Made by a program: the position numbers and the translations under genes. A stretch of 24,037 bases of DNA. Source: M269 sp964625615 (GTDB lineage Bacteria > Pseudomonadota > Gammaproteobacteria > Enterobacterales > Alteromonadaceae). Below the pieces are notes generated by a model. That model ran no database searches. It was not told the DNA's origin and saw only the letters and a list, made by a program, of their open reading frames with translations. Of the stretch, positions 7,534-15,181 are shown piece after piece (within the stretch, counting starts at the first letter, position 1; the number at the start of each line of letters is the position of its first letter). The stretch spans positions 1 through 24,037 of the forward strand of contig CAZVDU010000058.1 in NCBI GenBank assembly GCA_964625615.1, in the 5' to 3' direction.

Positions 7534-7596
7534 GTGAAAGCAGTTAACCATATGCTCACTCGTTCTTACTTCACTCAACATGAGAAGTGCCTATGA
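7534..7596 (+). CDS. Possible 20-codon leader peptide overlapping the MCP start
   Basis: A GTG-initiated frame (MKAVNHMLTRSYFTQHEKCL) ends in a TGA that overlaps the MCP ATG as ATGA. An AGAGAG sequence lies upstream of the GTG. The overlap is the form used for translational coupling, so this may be a leader cistron. At this length it may equally be chance. There is no homology I recognise. Confidence 0.2.
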   Translation: MKAVNHMLTRSYFTQHEKCL

Positions 7597-9242
7597 TTTC
7601 AATTAATCGGTTAACGGTGAAAAGAAGGCTCACTTTCGGCTTTGGTGCCGTTTTGTTAATGATAGTGCTGCTTACTGTCATCGGTATCTTTAAAGTGAGG
7701 TATATAGACCAAGCCCTAACCGAAATAACAGACATCAATTCGCTCAAACAGCGCTATGCCATCAACTACCGAGGTAGTGTGCATGATCGTGCAATTGCTA
7801 TTCGTGATGTAATTCAGAGTAGAGATCAATCTGAACTCACTCAATTTACTAATGAGATAAGGCAATTAGAGACATTTTACGAAGAGTCCGAAGTTTTGAT
7901 GAAGCAGATGATATCCAGTGGCGTAGAGTTTACCTCTCAAGAACGGAATATCCTTGCAGACATTGATCGTGCGCAAACGAAAACACTCGCTATCGTCCAG
8001 AAAATCTTTGATATGCAAAAGAAGCAGCAAAGAGAAGAATTGAGAGGCATCATTTTGGATGAAGGCCGAATAGCTTTTATAGATTGGCTAGGGGCTATTA
8101 ATCAGTTCATTGATTATCAAGAGGCACAGAATAAGATTTCGACGGATGTAGCACGAAATCACGCTGGTGGGTTTCAAAATACCATGCTCATTATTAGCGT
8201 CATTGCGACCGCTATAGGTATGATCCTTGGTTATACCATACAGAACAGTTTGTACTGTTCGCTAGGCGGAGAGCCCAAAGAAGCCGCAGAATCGCTTAAT
8301 ACCATTGCTGATGGTGACCTTACACAAGATATTCGTGTCACCCATGACAAGAGTATGCTGTCTTCTATGGCTAGGATGCAGACAAGGCTAAAAAGCATTG
8401 TCACCAATATTACCAACGCATCGGGTGATCTCAATCAGCAGGCAAACTCAGTAGCTGAGGGATCAGAGCAAATAATCAAGACCGCAAAAAAGCAGCATGT
8501 ATTAACAGAGCAAGTCACAGGTGATCTTCAAGATATGCAGAATACCGTTGCCAAAGTGTCAGAGCGAGCTGGGCAAAACAAAGAGAGCGCTCAAGGCATG
8601 GTGGAAAGAGCCAACAATGGATTAGAAGCGATAAACGCTAGCGCTAAAACCATGGAAAAAGTCACCACTGAGGTCAGCAAAACAGTAGAACAAATCAGAA
8701 ACCTTGAAGAACTTGCGAGTCAAATCGGAGGGATTACCAGCGTCATTAATGGTGTTTCAGAACAAACTAACTTATTAGCGCTAAACGCAGCGATTGAAGC
8801 TGCTCGAGCAGGTGAATCTGGACGAGGCTTTGCCGTCGTAGCCGACGAAGTTCGTCAATTAGCGTTAAGGACAAGCGAAGCTACTGCAGAAATTGCGAGT
8901 ACTGTTGAGAAAGTCCAAAACGAGACAGCACAAGCTGTTCATTCAATGCAGGACACACTTCCTCATGTCGAACAAGGCAAAGAGCGCACAGTGAAAGCAA
9001 TGAACCTTCTGCAAGAAATAGAACAGCACGCAAGCCATTTGCTATCAAATGCTGGCACTAACGCTGAATCTGCAAAAGAACAAGCCACACGTATCACAAG
9101 CATAGCTGAAATTGTTGTCGAACTTGATAGTATGTCTAAAAATTCCTTGCAGTCATTAGACAGCAATAAGCGCTCTTTAGATTCACTAAACAAGTTATCA
9201 GAAAATCTCAATAACGACGTTGGATTCTTTAAACTAACCTAA
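7593..9242 (+). CDS. Methyl-accepting chemotaxis protein (transmembrane chemoreceptor)
   Basis: Chemoreceptor that signals to CheA/CheW; 549 aa from ATG 7593. An upstream in-frame GTG (7587) is less likely because it would overlap the SD-like GAGAAG. Layout: short cytoplasmic N-terminus, TM1 about 14-33, periplasmic helical sensor about 34-193 that looks like a four-helix bundle, TM2 about 196-217, HAMP about 220-270 (LGGEPKEAAESLNTIADGDLT), then the coiled-coil signalling domain. The conserved hairpin tip is clear: GVSEQTNLLALNAAIEAARAGE from residue 387, followed by GRGFAVVADEVRQLALRTSEAT. No C-terminal NWETF-type CheR/CheB tether is present. The ligand is unknown. It lies behind the partner-switching pair, and its 3' end is followed by a terminator. 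No che genes are in the window. Confidence 0.95.
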   Translation: MISINRLTVKRRLTFGFGAVLLMIVLLTVIGIFKVRYIDQALTEITDINSLKQRYAINYRGSVHDRAIAIRDVIQSRDQSELTQFTNEIRQLETFYEESEVLMKQMISSGVEFTSQERNILADIDRAQTKTLAIVQKIFDMQKKQQREELRGIILDEGRIAFIDWLGAINQFIDYQEAQNKISTDVARNHAGGFQNTMLIISVIATAIGMILGYTIQNSLYCSLGGEPKEAAESLNTIADGDLTQDIRVTHDKSMLSSMARMQTRLKSIVTNITNASGDLNQQANSVAEGSEQIIKTAKKQHVLTEQVTGDLQDMQNTVAKVSERAGQNKESAQGMVERANNGLEAINASAKTMEKVTTEVSKTVEQIRNLEELASQIGGITSVINGVSEQTNLLALNAAIEAARAGESGRGFAVVADEVRQLALRTSEATAEIASTVEKVQNETAQAVHSMQDTLPHVEQGKERTVKAMNLLQEIEQHASHLLSNAGTNAESAKEQATRITSIAEIVVELDSMSKNSLQSLDSNKRSLDSLNKLSENLNNDVGFFKLT

Positions 9243-9264
9243 CTTTATAAGACATAAAGCATTC

Positions 9265-9293
9265 AGCGCGATGGGTACTAACTCGCGCTTTTT
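9265..9293 (+). terminator. Intrinsic terminator of the MCP gene, overlapping the end of the convergent small gene
   Basis: AGCGCGA (9265-9271) pairs perfectly with TCGCGCT (9283-9289) across an 11-nt loop and runs into five Ts (9289-9293). It lies 23 bp after the MCP stop. The loop and 3' arm coincide with the last codons and stop of the minus-strand small gene at 9278-9457. The opposite strand lacks a T tract, so it should act on the MCP transcript only. Confidence 0.75.
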
Positions 9294-9457
9294 GCTTCTA
9301 ACATGGCTATTTGCTTCCAAAGTTCTTCTGCTTCGGCTGTCAGCGTTGAATAGGTACGAATGTCACCTTTTCGTTGCGCTAGCATCGCTTCTGTAGATTT
9401 TTTATCGTATATTTTTCGTAATTTCTTGGCTGGATCAGGTTTAAGAAAACCAAACAT
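9278..9457 (-). CDS. Small DUF6435-like (Lacal_2735-type) protein, 59 aa
   Basis: A short gene: MFGFLKPDPAKKLRKIYDKK, then ...AMLAQRKGDIRTYSTLTAEAEELWKQI..., ending in TAG. This matches the small conserved family I know as DUF6435, whose members begin MFGFLK(A/P)DPxKKLxKxY and contain QRxGDIxxYxxLxxEAExLxxxI. It looks like a soluble, charged helical hairpin of unknown function. It has 59 codons plus stop and no signal peptide. It is transcribed on the same strand as ubiI, 60 bp downstream of its stop, and could be the last gene of that operon. The SD is weak (GGTAACTC). Its 3' end lies inside the MCP terminator. The family match is from memory of the consensus, not a search. Confidence 0.8.
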   Translation of the reverse strand: MFGFLKPDPAKKLRKIYDKKSTEAMLAQRKGDIRTYSTLTAEAEELWKQIAMLEAKSAS

Positions 9458-9517
9458 ATGAGTTACCGCTATAGTGCTTAGAACTTACCTATTCTACGAA
9501 CTTATTTTGCGAAAAGA

Positions 9518-10696
9518 TCAGCGCATTCCCATCGCTTGAAGAATGATCTTTTGCTTTAACAATGGCATTTGATTGACCGCAGACAAACCAAACCCTCTGA
9601 CAAGCTTCAACACAGGGTTAGTGCCATGAAATAATCGTTTAAACCCTTCCATAGTCGCAATCATTTTTACGGCTTCGCTCTTACAAGATCTTTCGAAAGC
9701 TCTTAGGTTTTGCATATCTCCAATGTCTTTCTGTTCTTTATGCAAGCTATCCAAAACATGCGCTAACTCTTGTGCTTCTAGTATCCCCAAATTTGCGCCT
9801 TGGCCAGCTAATGGATGAATAGTATGTGCAGCATCTCCCAACACAACCTGTCTCTGTTTAAGCCACTGGCGCGTATATCGCATCGTTAACGGAAAGCTCT
9901 TACGCTCACTCACGAGTGCAGTAACACCCAACCTATTGTCAAAAGCGGCTGTTAACGCTTGGCTAAATTGTTCGTCATTGAGAGCAAGCAATTCGTTGCC
10001 TCTAACAGTATCTTGCGACCAGACAATGGAACACAAATGTTCGTTAAACAAAGGAAGTAATGCTAAAGGTCCTGCTTCGGTAAATACCTGTCGAGCGCAA
10101 TTATCATGTACTAATTCGGTTTTAACCGTTGCGACAATAGCCGTTTGCTCATAGTCCCAATACGTTTGAGGCATATTGGCTTGTTCACGCACTTTTGATT
10201 GACCGCCATCAGCACCAACAAGGAGTTTTGTTGCTAGAAGCTCATTCTTACTTGTCTGGATAAAACACCCTTGCTCGTTTGTATCAACTTTGGCAACACT
10301 GTCATCCAAGAACAAGCTAATATGCGTTGAAGACATTGCCAACTCAAGGAGCGCATTGGTTATAGCAAGGTTTTCAACGATATGTCCTAAAGACGATTCA
10401 TTAACCTGTTTATGATCAAAGTCGATGGATGCAAAACTGTCTTTGTCCCAAACCGTCATGTGCGAATAAGCCTGGACTCGCTGCTTAGTTATTGCATTCC
10501 AAACACCTATCTCTTCAAACACACGTTGAGACGCAACATTGATTGCACTAACCCTCAATTCCGGCTCAGCACTGAGCTGCTGAACCTTGGCCTTAGGATC
10601 AATAACAGCGACCTTCAGACCACTTGATTTCAGTCCAAGTGCTAGCGTTAACCCAACAATGCCAGCACCGCTTATAACCACATCAAAACTTTGCAT
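9518..10696 (-). CDS. ubiI: UbiI/VisC-type FAD-dependent ubiquinone-biosynthesis hydroxylase
   Basis: Flavoprotein monooxygenase of aerobic ubiquinone synthesis; UbiI hydroxylates the ring at C5. It has 392 aa (E. coli about 400). Rossmann FAD motif near the N-terminus: FDVVISGAGIVGLTLALGL. The second FAD/ribityl motif is GDAAHTIHPLAGQGANLGILEAQEL, with the DxxxHxxxPxxGQGxN pattern of the UbiH/UbiI/UbiF family. I assign UbiI rather than UbiF from the operon order ygfB-pepP-ubiH-ubiI, the same as E. coli. ATG 10696 is chosen over an adjacent upstream TTG (10699) because AGAAGAG is better spaced to the ATG. It lies 23 bp after ubiH. Confidence 0.92.
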   Translation of the reverse strand: MQSFDVVISGAGIVGLTLALGLKSSGLKVAVIDPKAKVQQLSAEPELRVSAINVASQRVFEEIGVWNAITKQRVQAYSHMTVWDKDSFASIDFDHKQVNESSLGHIVENLAITNALLELAMSSTHISLFLDDSVAKVDTNEQGCFIQTSKNELLATKLLVGADGGQSKVREQANMPQTYWDYEQTAIVATVKTELVHDNCARQVFTEAGPLALLPLFNEHLCSIVWSQDTVRGNELLALNDEQFSQALTAAFDNRLGVTALVSERKSFPLTMRYTRQWLKQRQVVLGDAAHTIHPLAGQGANLGILEAQELAHVLDSLHKEQKDIGDMQNLRAFERSCKSEAVKMIATMEGFKRLFHGTNPVLKLVRGFGLSAVNQMPLLKQKIILQAMGMR

Positions 10697-10719
10697 CAAA
10701 TACTCTTCTCGTTTTAAAT

Positions 10720-11916
10720 CTAAGCACTATGCCCCATGGCTTGCCTTGCAAGAGGTTGTTTTAATAATGACGAAAACTGCATGGCAAACAACCCAATATT
10801 GCGACCCACCACCAAAGGAACAGATTGATTTGAGAAACATCGTACGAGTCCATCTGTGAAATTAATAACTCGCTTTTGATCGGCTTTCCTTGCTTGCTGA
10901 TACTGAGATAAAACATCGAACGCACCAATATCATGAGATTGTACTGACACAATTTGTTTGGCTAGTTCATCAATATCTCTAAGGCCTAGGTTGAGTCCCT
11001 GCCCCGCAATTGGGTGAAGCGTATGCAGTGCATTCCCCACTAAAGCACAACGATGCCCCACAGACCTATCCAGGTTCATCAACTTTAATGGGAACCCCTG
11101 ACGCTTACTGCAATGTGTTAGCAACCCTGCTCTATAACCAAATGCAACTTGCAATTCTGCAAGAAAAGTTTGCTCATCTTCGGCTAGTAAGCGTTCATAA
11201 TCTTGTTGATTTAAGCTCCAAACAACCGAGTAATCTTGTTCGCCCATCGGTAGGAAAGCCAGTGGGCCGTCTTCAGTAAATCGCTCATAAGCAATATTTT
11301 TATGGCCGACGTTTGCTCTAACGTTAGTTACCAAAGCCACTTGTTCATAAGCTGTTTGCTGCGCCTTAAAGCCTAGCATCTTCCGCGTTTCAGACTCACC
11401 ACCTTCTGCCACGACCAACAAAGAGCCACTCACATGATGTCGTTGCGTCTTAATGTCAATCTTGTCGTGTTTGGTAACCGCTTGCTCAATGGTATCTGGG
11501 CAAAACCAACGGACCTTTGTTTTTTTTAACGCGCCTTCAATCACTTGTGTTAGTGAGGAAAGTCCACAAACATAACCTAAGGCGTCAACCTGATATTCTT
11601 CTGCCTTTAGTTCACAATGACCTAAATGCCCACGATCAGACACGTGAATACGGTTAATCGGTGTGGCTATTTGTTGAAGAGACGAACCAACCCCTAAAGA
11701 TGTTAAAAACTGCCAAGACTGCTCAGCTAGCGCAACCACTCGAGCGTCAGCAAAGTCATGCTGTAACGCATCATTGCCTTTTACTGCATTGGCTTTTTGA
11801 GTACCGTCACTTTTTTCAATCAGTGCGATTCTCAAGTCGGTTTGTTGTGATAACGCTAGGGCCAATGCACAACCAACGACGCCACCGCCCGCTATAACAA
11901 GATCAAACTGTTGCAT
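10720..11916 (-). CDS. ubiH: UbiH-type 2-octaprenyl-6-methoxyphenol hydroxylase
   Basis: FAD monooxygenase for C1 hydroxylation in aerobic ubiquinone synthesis; 398 aa from ATG 11916. FAD motifs: FDLVIAGGGVVGCALALAL at the N-terminus and GNALHTLHPIAGQGLNLGLRDIDEL; the GNALHTLHP form (Asn where UbiI has Asp) is characteristic of UbiH. The frame extends upstream to ATG 11946, but those ten extra residues lie inside the pepP coding end and precede the normal family start (MQQFDLVIAGGG), so 11916 is preferred. Even then it overlaps pepP by 14 nt, suggesting translational coupling. Confidence 0.93.
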   Translation of the reverse strand: MQQFDLVIAGGGVVGCALALALSQQTDLRIALIEKSDGTQKANAVKGNDALQHDFADARVVALAEQSWQFLTSLGVGSSLQQIATPINRIHVSDRGHLGHCELKAEEYQVDALGYVCGLSSLTQVIEGALKKTKVRWFCPDTIEQAVTKHDKIDIKTQRHHVSGSLLVVAEGGESETRKMLGFKAQQTAYEQVALVTNVRANVGHKNIAYERFTEDGPLAFLPMGEQDYSVVWSLNQQDYERLLAEDEQTFLAELQVAFGYRAGLLTHCSKRQGFPLKLMNLDRSVGHRCALVGNALHTLHPIAGQGLNLGLRDIDELAKQIVSVQSHDIGAFDVLSQYQQARKADQKRVINFTDGLVRCFSNQSVPLVVGRNIGLFAMQFSSLLKQPLARQAMGHSA

Positions 11917-13249
11917 AAGTACCGGTTTGCTTCGCCTCAGCATCACTCATAAGACGCTCAACGTCGGCAACTTCCTTAGGAGCAGCTTCGGTCAAGTTGA
12001 CAAAACCTTCAGTCGTGATCAAAAGGTTGTCTTCAATGCGAATACCGATACCCGCATATTGGGGATCAACATCGGCGGCTTTGCTAATATAAATGCCAGG
12101 CTCAACAGTGAGTACCATACCTGGCATCAAAGGGCGTTCAGTACCGGCCTGCTGATAACTCCCCACATCATGCACATCCATACCTAGCCAATGGCCTAAG
12201 CCGTGCATAAAATACTTACGATAGGTTTGTTCCTGAATGTTTTTCTCGACAGAGCCTTCAAGAATGCCGAGTTCAACTAAACCTCTAGTAATCACTTCTA
12301 TTGCAATATCTGTAGCGACCTTCAGTGTTATTCCAGGCTTAATAGCATTAAATGCCGCATACTGCGCGTCTAATACTAATTGATAAAGCGCTTTTTGTGG
12401 TTCACTGAATTGTCCAGAAACTGGGAAAGTTCGTGTAATATCCGCCGCATACCCTTCGTACTCAGCACCAGCATCAATCAATACAAGATCACCATTTTTT
12501 AGGCTGTCACTGTTTTCTGTATAATGCAGTATACAAGCGTTATCGCCAGCACCTACAATACTGCTATAAGCTGCCGAGCGTGCGCCGTTATAGGCAAAAT
12601 GATGCAATATCTCAGCTTCAAGCTGGTATTCAAAAACGCCTTCTGCAGCATGCTGCATCGCTCTAATATGAGCTTGAACAGAAATATCCGCAGCCTTTTG
12701 CATTACACTTACTTCAGCCTCAGATTTAAACAAACGCATTTCATGTAATAAGGGGCGAACATCAATCAAACTTGCTGGAGCAGTACGTTTTTGCTTAGGT
12801 GCGTTGCGTAACGTTTCTAGTAGCCCGAAAACCAAGTCATCAGCTTGCACACTATGACCTTGGGCAAAATAGACACTCTCTAAGCCATTTAAAACGTCTT
12901 CTAACAATTCTTCTATATCACCTAAACCAAAGGCTTGTTCGACAGCAAATTGCTTTTCTGCCTGTTCTGGACCATACCGTCTGCCGTGCCATATTTCTGC
13001 CAATTCATCTTTCTCTTGGCAAATAAGCATTGGACTCGGGCAACCCTGCTTATTGCTAATAACTAACCAAGCATCTGGCTCTGGGAAGCCACACAAATAA
13101 TTAAAATCACTGTCTTGGCGGAATGTGTATTCTGTATCACGACTGCGTGTTGTTAACGTTGCTGCTGGGATTAAAGCAGCACTGTTAGGCGCCATTTGAC
13201 TTAGCAGCTTTTGGCACCTTGTCTGGTATTCCTTCTGTTCGAAAGCCAT
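11903..13249 (-). CDS. pepP: Xaa-Pro aminopeptidase (aminopeptidase P)
   Basis: Metallo-aminopeptidase releasing N-terminal residues next to proline; cytoplasmic; 448 aa (E. coli 441). The N-terminal domain carries RSRDTEYTFRQDSDFNYLCG, typical of PepP. The C-terminal pita-bread domain has all five metal ligands: Asp259 (IDAGAEYEGY), Asp270 (ADITRTF), His353 (HGLGHWLGMDVHDVG), Glu383 (TVEPGIYI) and Glu406 (GIRIEDNLLIT). The start codon overlaps the ygfB stop (TAATG) and the end overlaps ubiH, so it sits in a compact minus-strand operon. Members of this operon are linked by position only; PepP has no known role in ubiquinone synthesis. Confidence 0.96.
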   Translation of the reverse strand: MAFEQKEYQTRCQKLLSQMAPNSAALIPAATLTTRSRDTEYTFRQDSDFNYLCGFPEPDAWLVISNKQGCPSPMLICQEKDELAEIWHGRRYGPEQAEKQFAVEQAFGLGDIEELLEDVLNGLESVYFAQGHSVQADDLVFGLLETLRNAPKQKRTAPASLIDVRPLLHEMRLFKSEAEVSVMQKAADISVQAHIRAMQHAAEGVFEYQLEAEILHHFAYNGARSAAYSSIVGAGDNACILHYTENSDSLKNGDLVLIDAGAEYEGYAADITRTFPVSGQFSEPQKALYQLVLDAQYAAFNAIKPGITLKVATDIAIEVITRGLVELGILEGSVEKNIQEQTYRKYFMHGLGHWLGMDVHDVGSYQQAGTERPLMPGMVLTVEPGIYISKAADVDPQYAGIGIRIEDNLLITTEGFVNLTEAAPKEVADVERLMSDAEAKQTGTYATV

Positions 13250-13821
13250 TAATGTAAGGTTTCCTTCTTGCTGTCATCAGACGCATTATTCGCCGCAGCA
13301 AACTCTGAGAAGCACAGCATTGCTGATACTCGCACGTATTCACTCACTTCTGTAAGCGCCTGTTCAGAATCTTCATCATCGACCATATCATCGTCCATGC
13401 GACTGATATCAGCCAAATCAGCGACCACCTCTTGCACGTCTTCACTGGCATTAGATAAGTCAGTTTGATGTAAACCAAATCCAAGCAGAAACCCTTGCAC
13501 CCATTGGATCAACGCTTGCCCCCTGAGATTAATATCGGCATCATCATCTGGAATATACAATCCCAAAGCAAAATCAGATTCACTTAATTGTTCACAACTT
13601 TGCTGAAAAACACCGTTAAGCTGCTCTTCCACTTCCTTAGGGAAAGGTTCGCCTTGATTAACAAAGTCACACAACGCATCGCTCCATTCCATAGACTGCA
13701 TTGACATACCACCTGCTAGCATACCTACTAACATGCCCTGTATTTCTGCGGGTTCAGCAGCAATATCATGTGTCTCTAAGACACTGGAAACACTCTCGTA
13801 GGTTGTATATTCTTTACTCAA
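13249..13821 (-). CDS. ygfB: UPF0149 family protein YgfB, with TTG start
   Basis: A 190-aa acidic protein of the YgfB/YecA-like UPF0149 family. Features: AEPAEIQGMLVGMLAGGM near the N-terminus (family AExHGLxxGxLxGG), a central LGLYIPDDDADINLRGQALIQWVQGFLLGFGL, and a C-terminal SEYVRVSAMLCFSEF. YgfB in Pseudomonas has been linked to regulation of an antibiotic-tolerance (ampDh3) pathway; I do not extend that here. An in-frame TAA lies 6 bp upstream of the TTG at 13821-13819 and the next in-frame Met is residue 29, inside the domain, so TTG is the only sensible start. It is the first gene of the ygfB-pepP-ubiH-ubiI operon and is divergent from zapA, 97 bp away. Confidence 0.93.
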   Translation of the reverse strand: MSKEYTTYESVSSVLETHDIAAEPAEIQGMLVGMLAGGMSMQSMEWSDALCDFVNQGEPFPKEVEEQLNGVFQQSCEQLSESDFALGLYIPDDDADINLRGQALIQWVQGFLLGFGLHQTDLSNASEDVQEVVADLADISRMDDDMVDDEDSEQALTEVSEYVRVSAMLCFSEFAAANNASDDSKKETLH

Positions 13822-13918
13822 TGAAGGTTACTCGCGATAAAGCTCTATTTAATTGTGATATCGTACCACCGATGGGCAATCTGCTAAAGTTCACATAACA
13901 AAGTGAGTTGGTATACGA

Positions 13919-14140
13919 ATGGTAGAAGTCACCATTTTTGGTAAAACGTATCGGGTTAAGTGTTCCAAAAGCGAAGAACAAGCGCTAAAGGACAGTATTG
14001 CACTCCTTCAACAAGAAATAGCGATTGCGAAGCAAAGTGGCGGCGTATCCTTACGTGAAGACCTCATACTTATGGCTGCTCTTAACGTAAGCCACAAATA
14101 TATACAGCTAACATCCAATAACGCTGAAGAGGAAGGCTAG
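13919..14140 (+). CDS. zapA: Cell division protein ZapA, short form
   Basis: FtsZ-ring-associated protein that bundles FtsZ filaments. It has 73 aa, clearly shorter than E. coli ZapA (109). The globular N-terminal part is intact: VEVTIFGKTYRVKCSKSEEQALKDSI, then SLREDLILMAALNVSHKYI, the usual ZapA D-x-x-x-MAALN segment. What is missing is the long C-terminal coiled coil through which dimers form tetramers; after LTSNNAEEEG a TAG follows. I find no continuation in other frames, so it is a natural short form, not a frameshift. The position between ygfB and 6S RNA is the conserved one. ATG 13919 is the only start in the expected place. Confidence 0.88.
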   Translation: MVEVTIFGKTYRVKCSKSEEQALKDSIALLQQEIAIAKQSGGVSLREDLILMAALNVSHKYIQLTSNNAEEEG

Positions 14141-14239
14141 AGCGCATTAATATTTAGCGTTTTAGCATGACTTTGTCATTTCTATGTGACTTTTGATATT
14201 GGTATTAAATATCATTCTCGTGCTATCCTTACCCTTCGA

Positions 14240-14268
14240 TTGACGTTACCGTATTAACGAGATAACCG
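14240..14268 (+). promoter_or_regulatory. Candidate promoter of 6S RNA
   Basis: TTGACG (14240-14245), 17 bp, TAACCG (14263-14268). The start point would fall near 14275, a few bases before the predicted 5' end of 6S RNA. The -35 is good and the -10 poor. Assigned mainly from position. Confidence 0.35.
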
Positions 14269-14278
14269 ATGTCGAACT

Positions 14279-14460
14279 CTGCTTCCTGGGGTGTTCGCCA
14301 GTTCAATAATGTCCCTGGCCGATGCTATTTTTTAAGGGATTTGATTCCACTGCTATTGCGCATGCTTGACGTGTATCGAGAAGCCTACGGCGATGATGAT
14401 AGTCCCGCCCTGAACTTTCGGTTCATAGGGCGACGCTGAACAGCGGCATTTTGGGAAGCA
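14279..14460 (+). ncRNA. ssrS: 6S RNA (SsrS)
   Basis: Regulatory RNA that mimics an open promoter and binds sigma-70 RNA polymerase, mostly in stationary phase. About 182 nt, the normal size. The ends pair: TGCTTCC (14280-14286) with GGAAGCA (14454-14460). Landmarks shared with E. coli 6S are GGTGTTCGCCAGT near the 5' side, GTCCCTGGCCGAT, the central GCATGCTTGACGTGTATCG followed by GAGAAGCCTACGGCGATGA, and the late hairpin CCTGAACTTTCGGTTCATAGGG before GCTGAACAGCGGC. The location between zapA and ygfA is the conserved one. Exact ends are estimated to within a few bases. Confidence 0.92.
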
Positions 14461-14473
14461 ATCAATTTGATGA

Positions 14474-15088
14474 ATGATACTGACTTTGATGAAAACACAA
14501 TCAAGAAAAGCCTTACGCCAAAATTACCGCCACTATCGTCAAAACCTCAGTACAGAACAACAACAAACCTCATCACAAAAAGTCCTGAACATCGCACTTA
14601 ATAGTGACCTTTTTTCGAATACCCAGAAAGTAGCCTGCTACTTGGCAAATGATGGTGAACTCAATCTCATGCCACTCATCAAAGCATTTTGGGACAAAAA
14701 TATTGATGTCTATTTACCAGTACTACACCCTTTTACAAAAGGGTATTTGCTCTTTGTTCGATATACACCCCAAACCAAGATGATAAACAACCGGTTTGGC
14801 ATCGAAGAGCCTGCGTTAAACATACAACATATGGTTAAACCCAATGAGTTAGACTACCTGCTAGTACCCTTAGTTGCTTTCGATGAAAGCGGTAATCGTC
14901 TAGGTATGGGAGGCGGTTTTTATGACCGAACACTAGTAAAGGTTGTATCAACTGATACATCAGACAAAACCCGCTTAATCGGTGTCGCGCATGAAGGGCA
15001 ACGAGCCGAACAATTACCTTATCAAGGTTGGGATATCCCGATGCAAGCGATACTCACACCAGAGCGACTGATCGATGTAAAGAAATAA
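14474..15088 (+). CDS. ygfA: 5-formyltetrahydrofolate cyclo-ligase (YgfA/Fau)
   Basis: ATP-dependent conversion of 5-formyl-THF to 5,10-methenyl-THF, part of one-carbon metabolism. It has 204 aa from ATG 14474, or 199 aa from ATG 14489 (MKTQSRKALRQNYRHYR); neither has a clear SD, and the second matches the usual family start better. Family motifs: SRKALRQNYRHYRQNLS, VACYLANDGELNL, DVYLPVLHP, LDYLLVPLVAFDESGNRLGMGGGFYDRTL (the nucleotide/folate loop) and LIGVAHEGQ. It is just downstream of 6S RNA and, as in E. coli, probably on the same transcript. A perfect 8-bp inverted repeat starts at its stop codon. Confidence 0.94.
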   Translation: MILTLMKTQSRKALRQNYRHYRQNLSTEQQQTSSQKVLNIALNSDLFSNTQKVACYLANDGELNLMPLIKAFWDKNIDVYLPVLHPFTKGYLLFVRYTPQTKMINNRFGIEEPALNIQHMVKPNELDYLLVPLVAFDESGNRLGMGGGFYDRTLVKVVSTDTSDKTRLIGVAHEGQRAEQLPYQGWDIPMQAILTPERLIDVKK

Positions 15089-15111
15089 TGATTGTGTGGA
15101 ATAACAATCAT
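15088..15111 (+). repeat. Perfect inverted repeat at the end of ygfA
   Basis: ATGATTGT (15088-15095) and ACAATCAT (15104-15111) around 8 bases. No T tract follows, so it is not a canonical intrinsic terminator. It could stabilise the 3' end of the ssrS-ygfA transcript. Confidence 0.4.
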
Positions 15112-15181
15112 CACAATTCAGGCTGCTCATAAGAGGAATTGATGTATACTTCTGCTCCCTTTTTGACTCGTCGAGAATGTC

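Larger units (their letters stand above)
7113..7592 (+). other. 480-bp non-coding region upstream of the chemoreceptor
   Basis: Long AT-rich leader between the response regulator and the MCP gene. It holds two perfect 12-bp palindromes (7381-7392 and 7481-7492), a weak flagellar-sigma-like promoter (7369-7394) and a possible 20-codon upstream reading frame (7534-7596). A minus-strand frame at 7210-7443 (77 codons) has no recognisable domain and is probably chance. No clear terminator follows the response-regulator gene. Confidence 0.6.
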
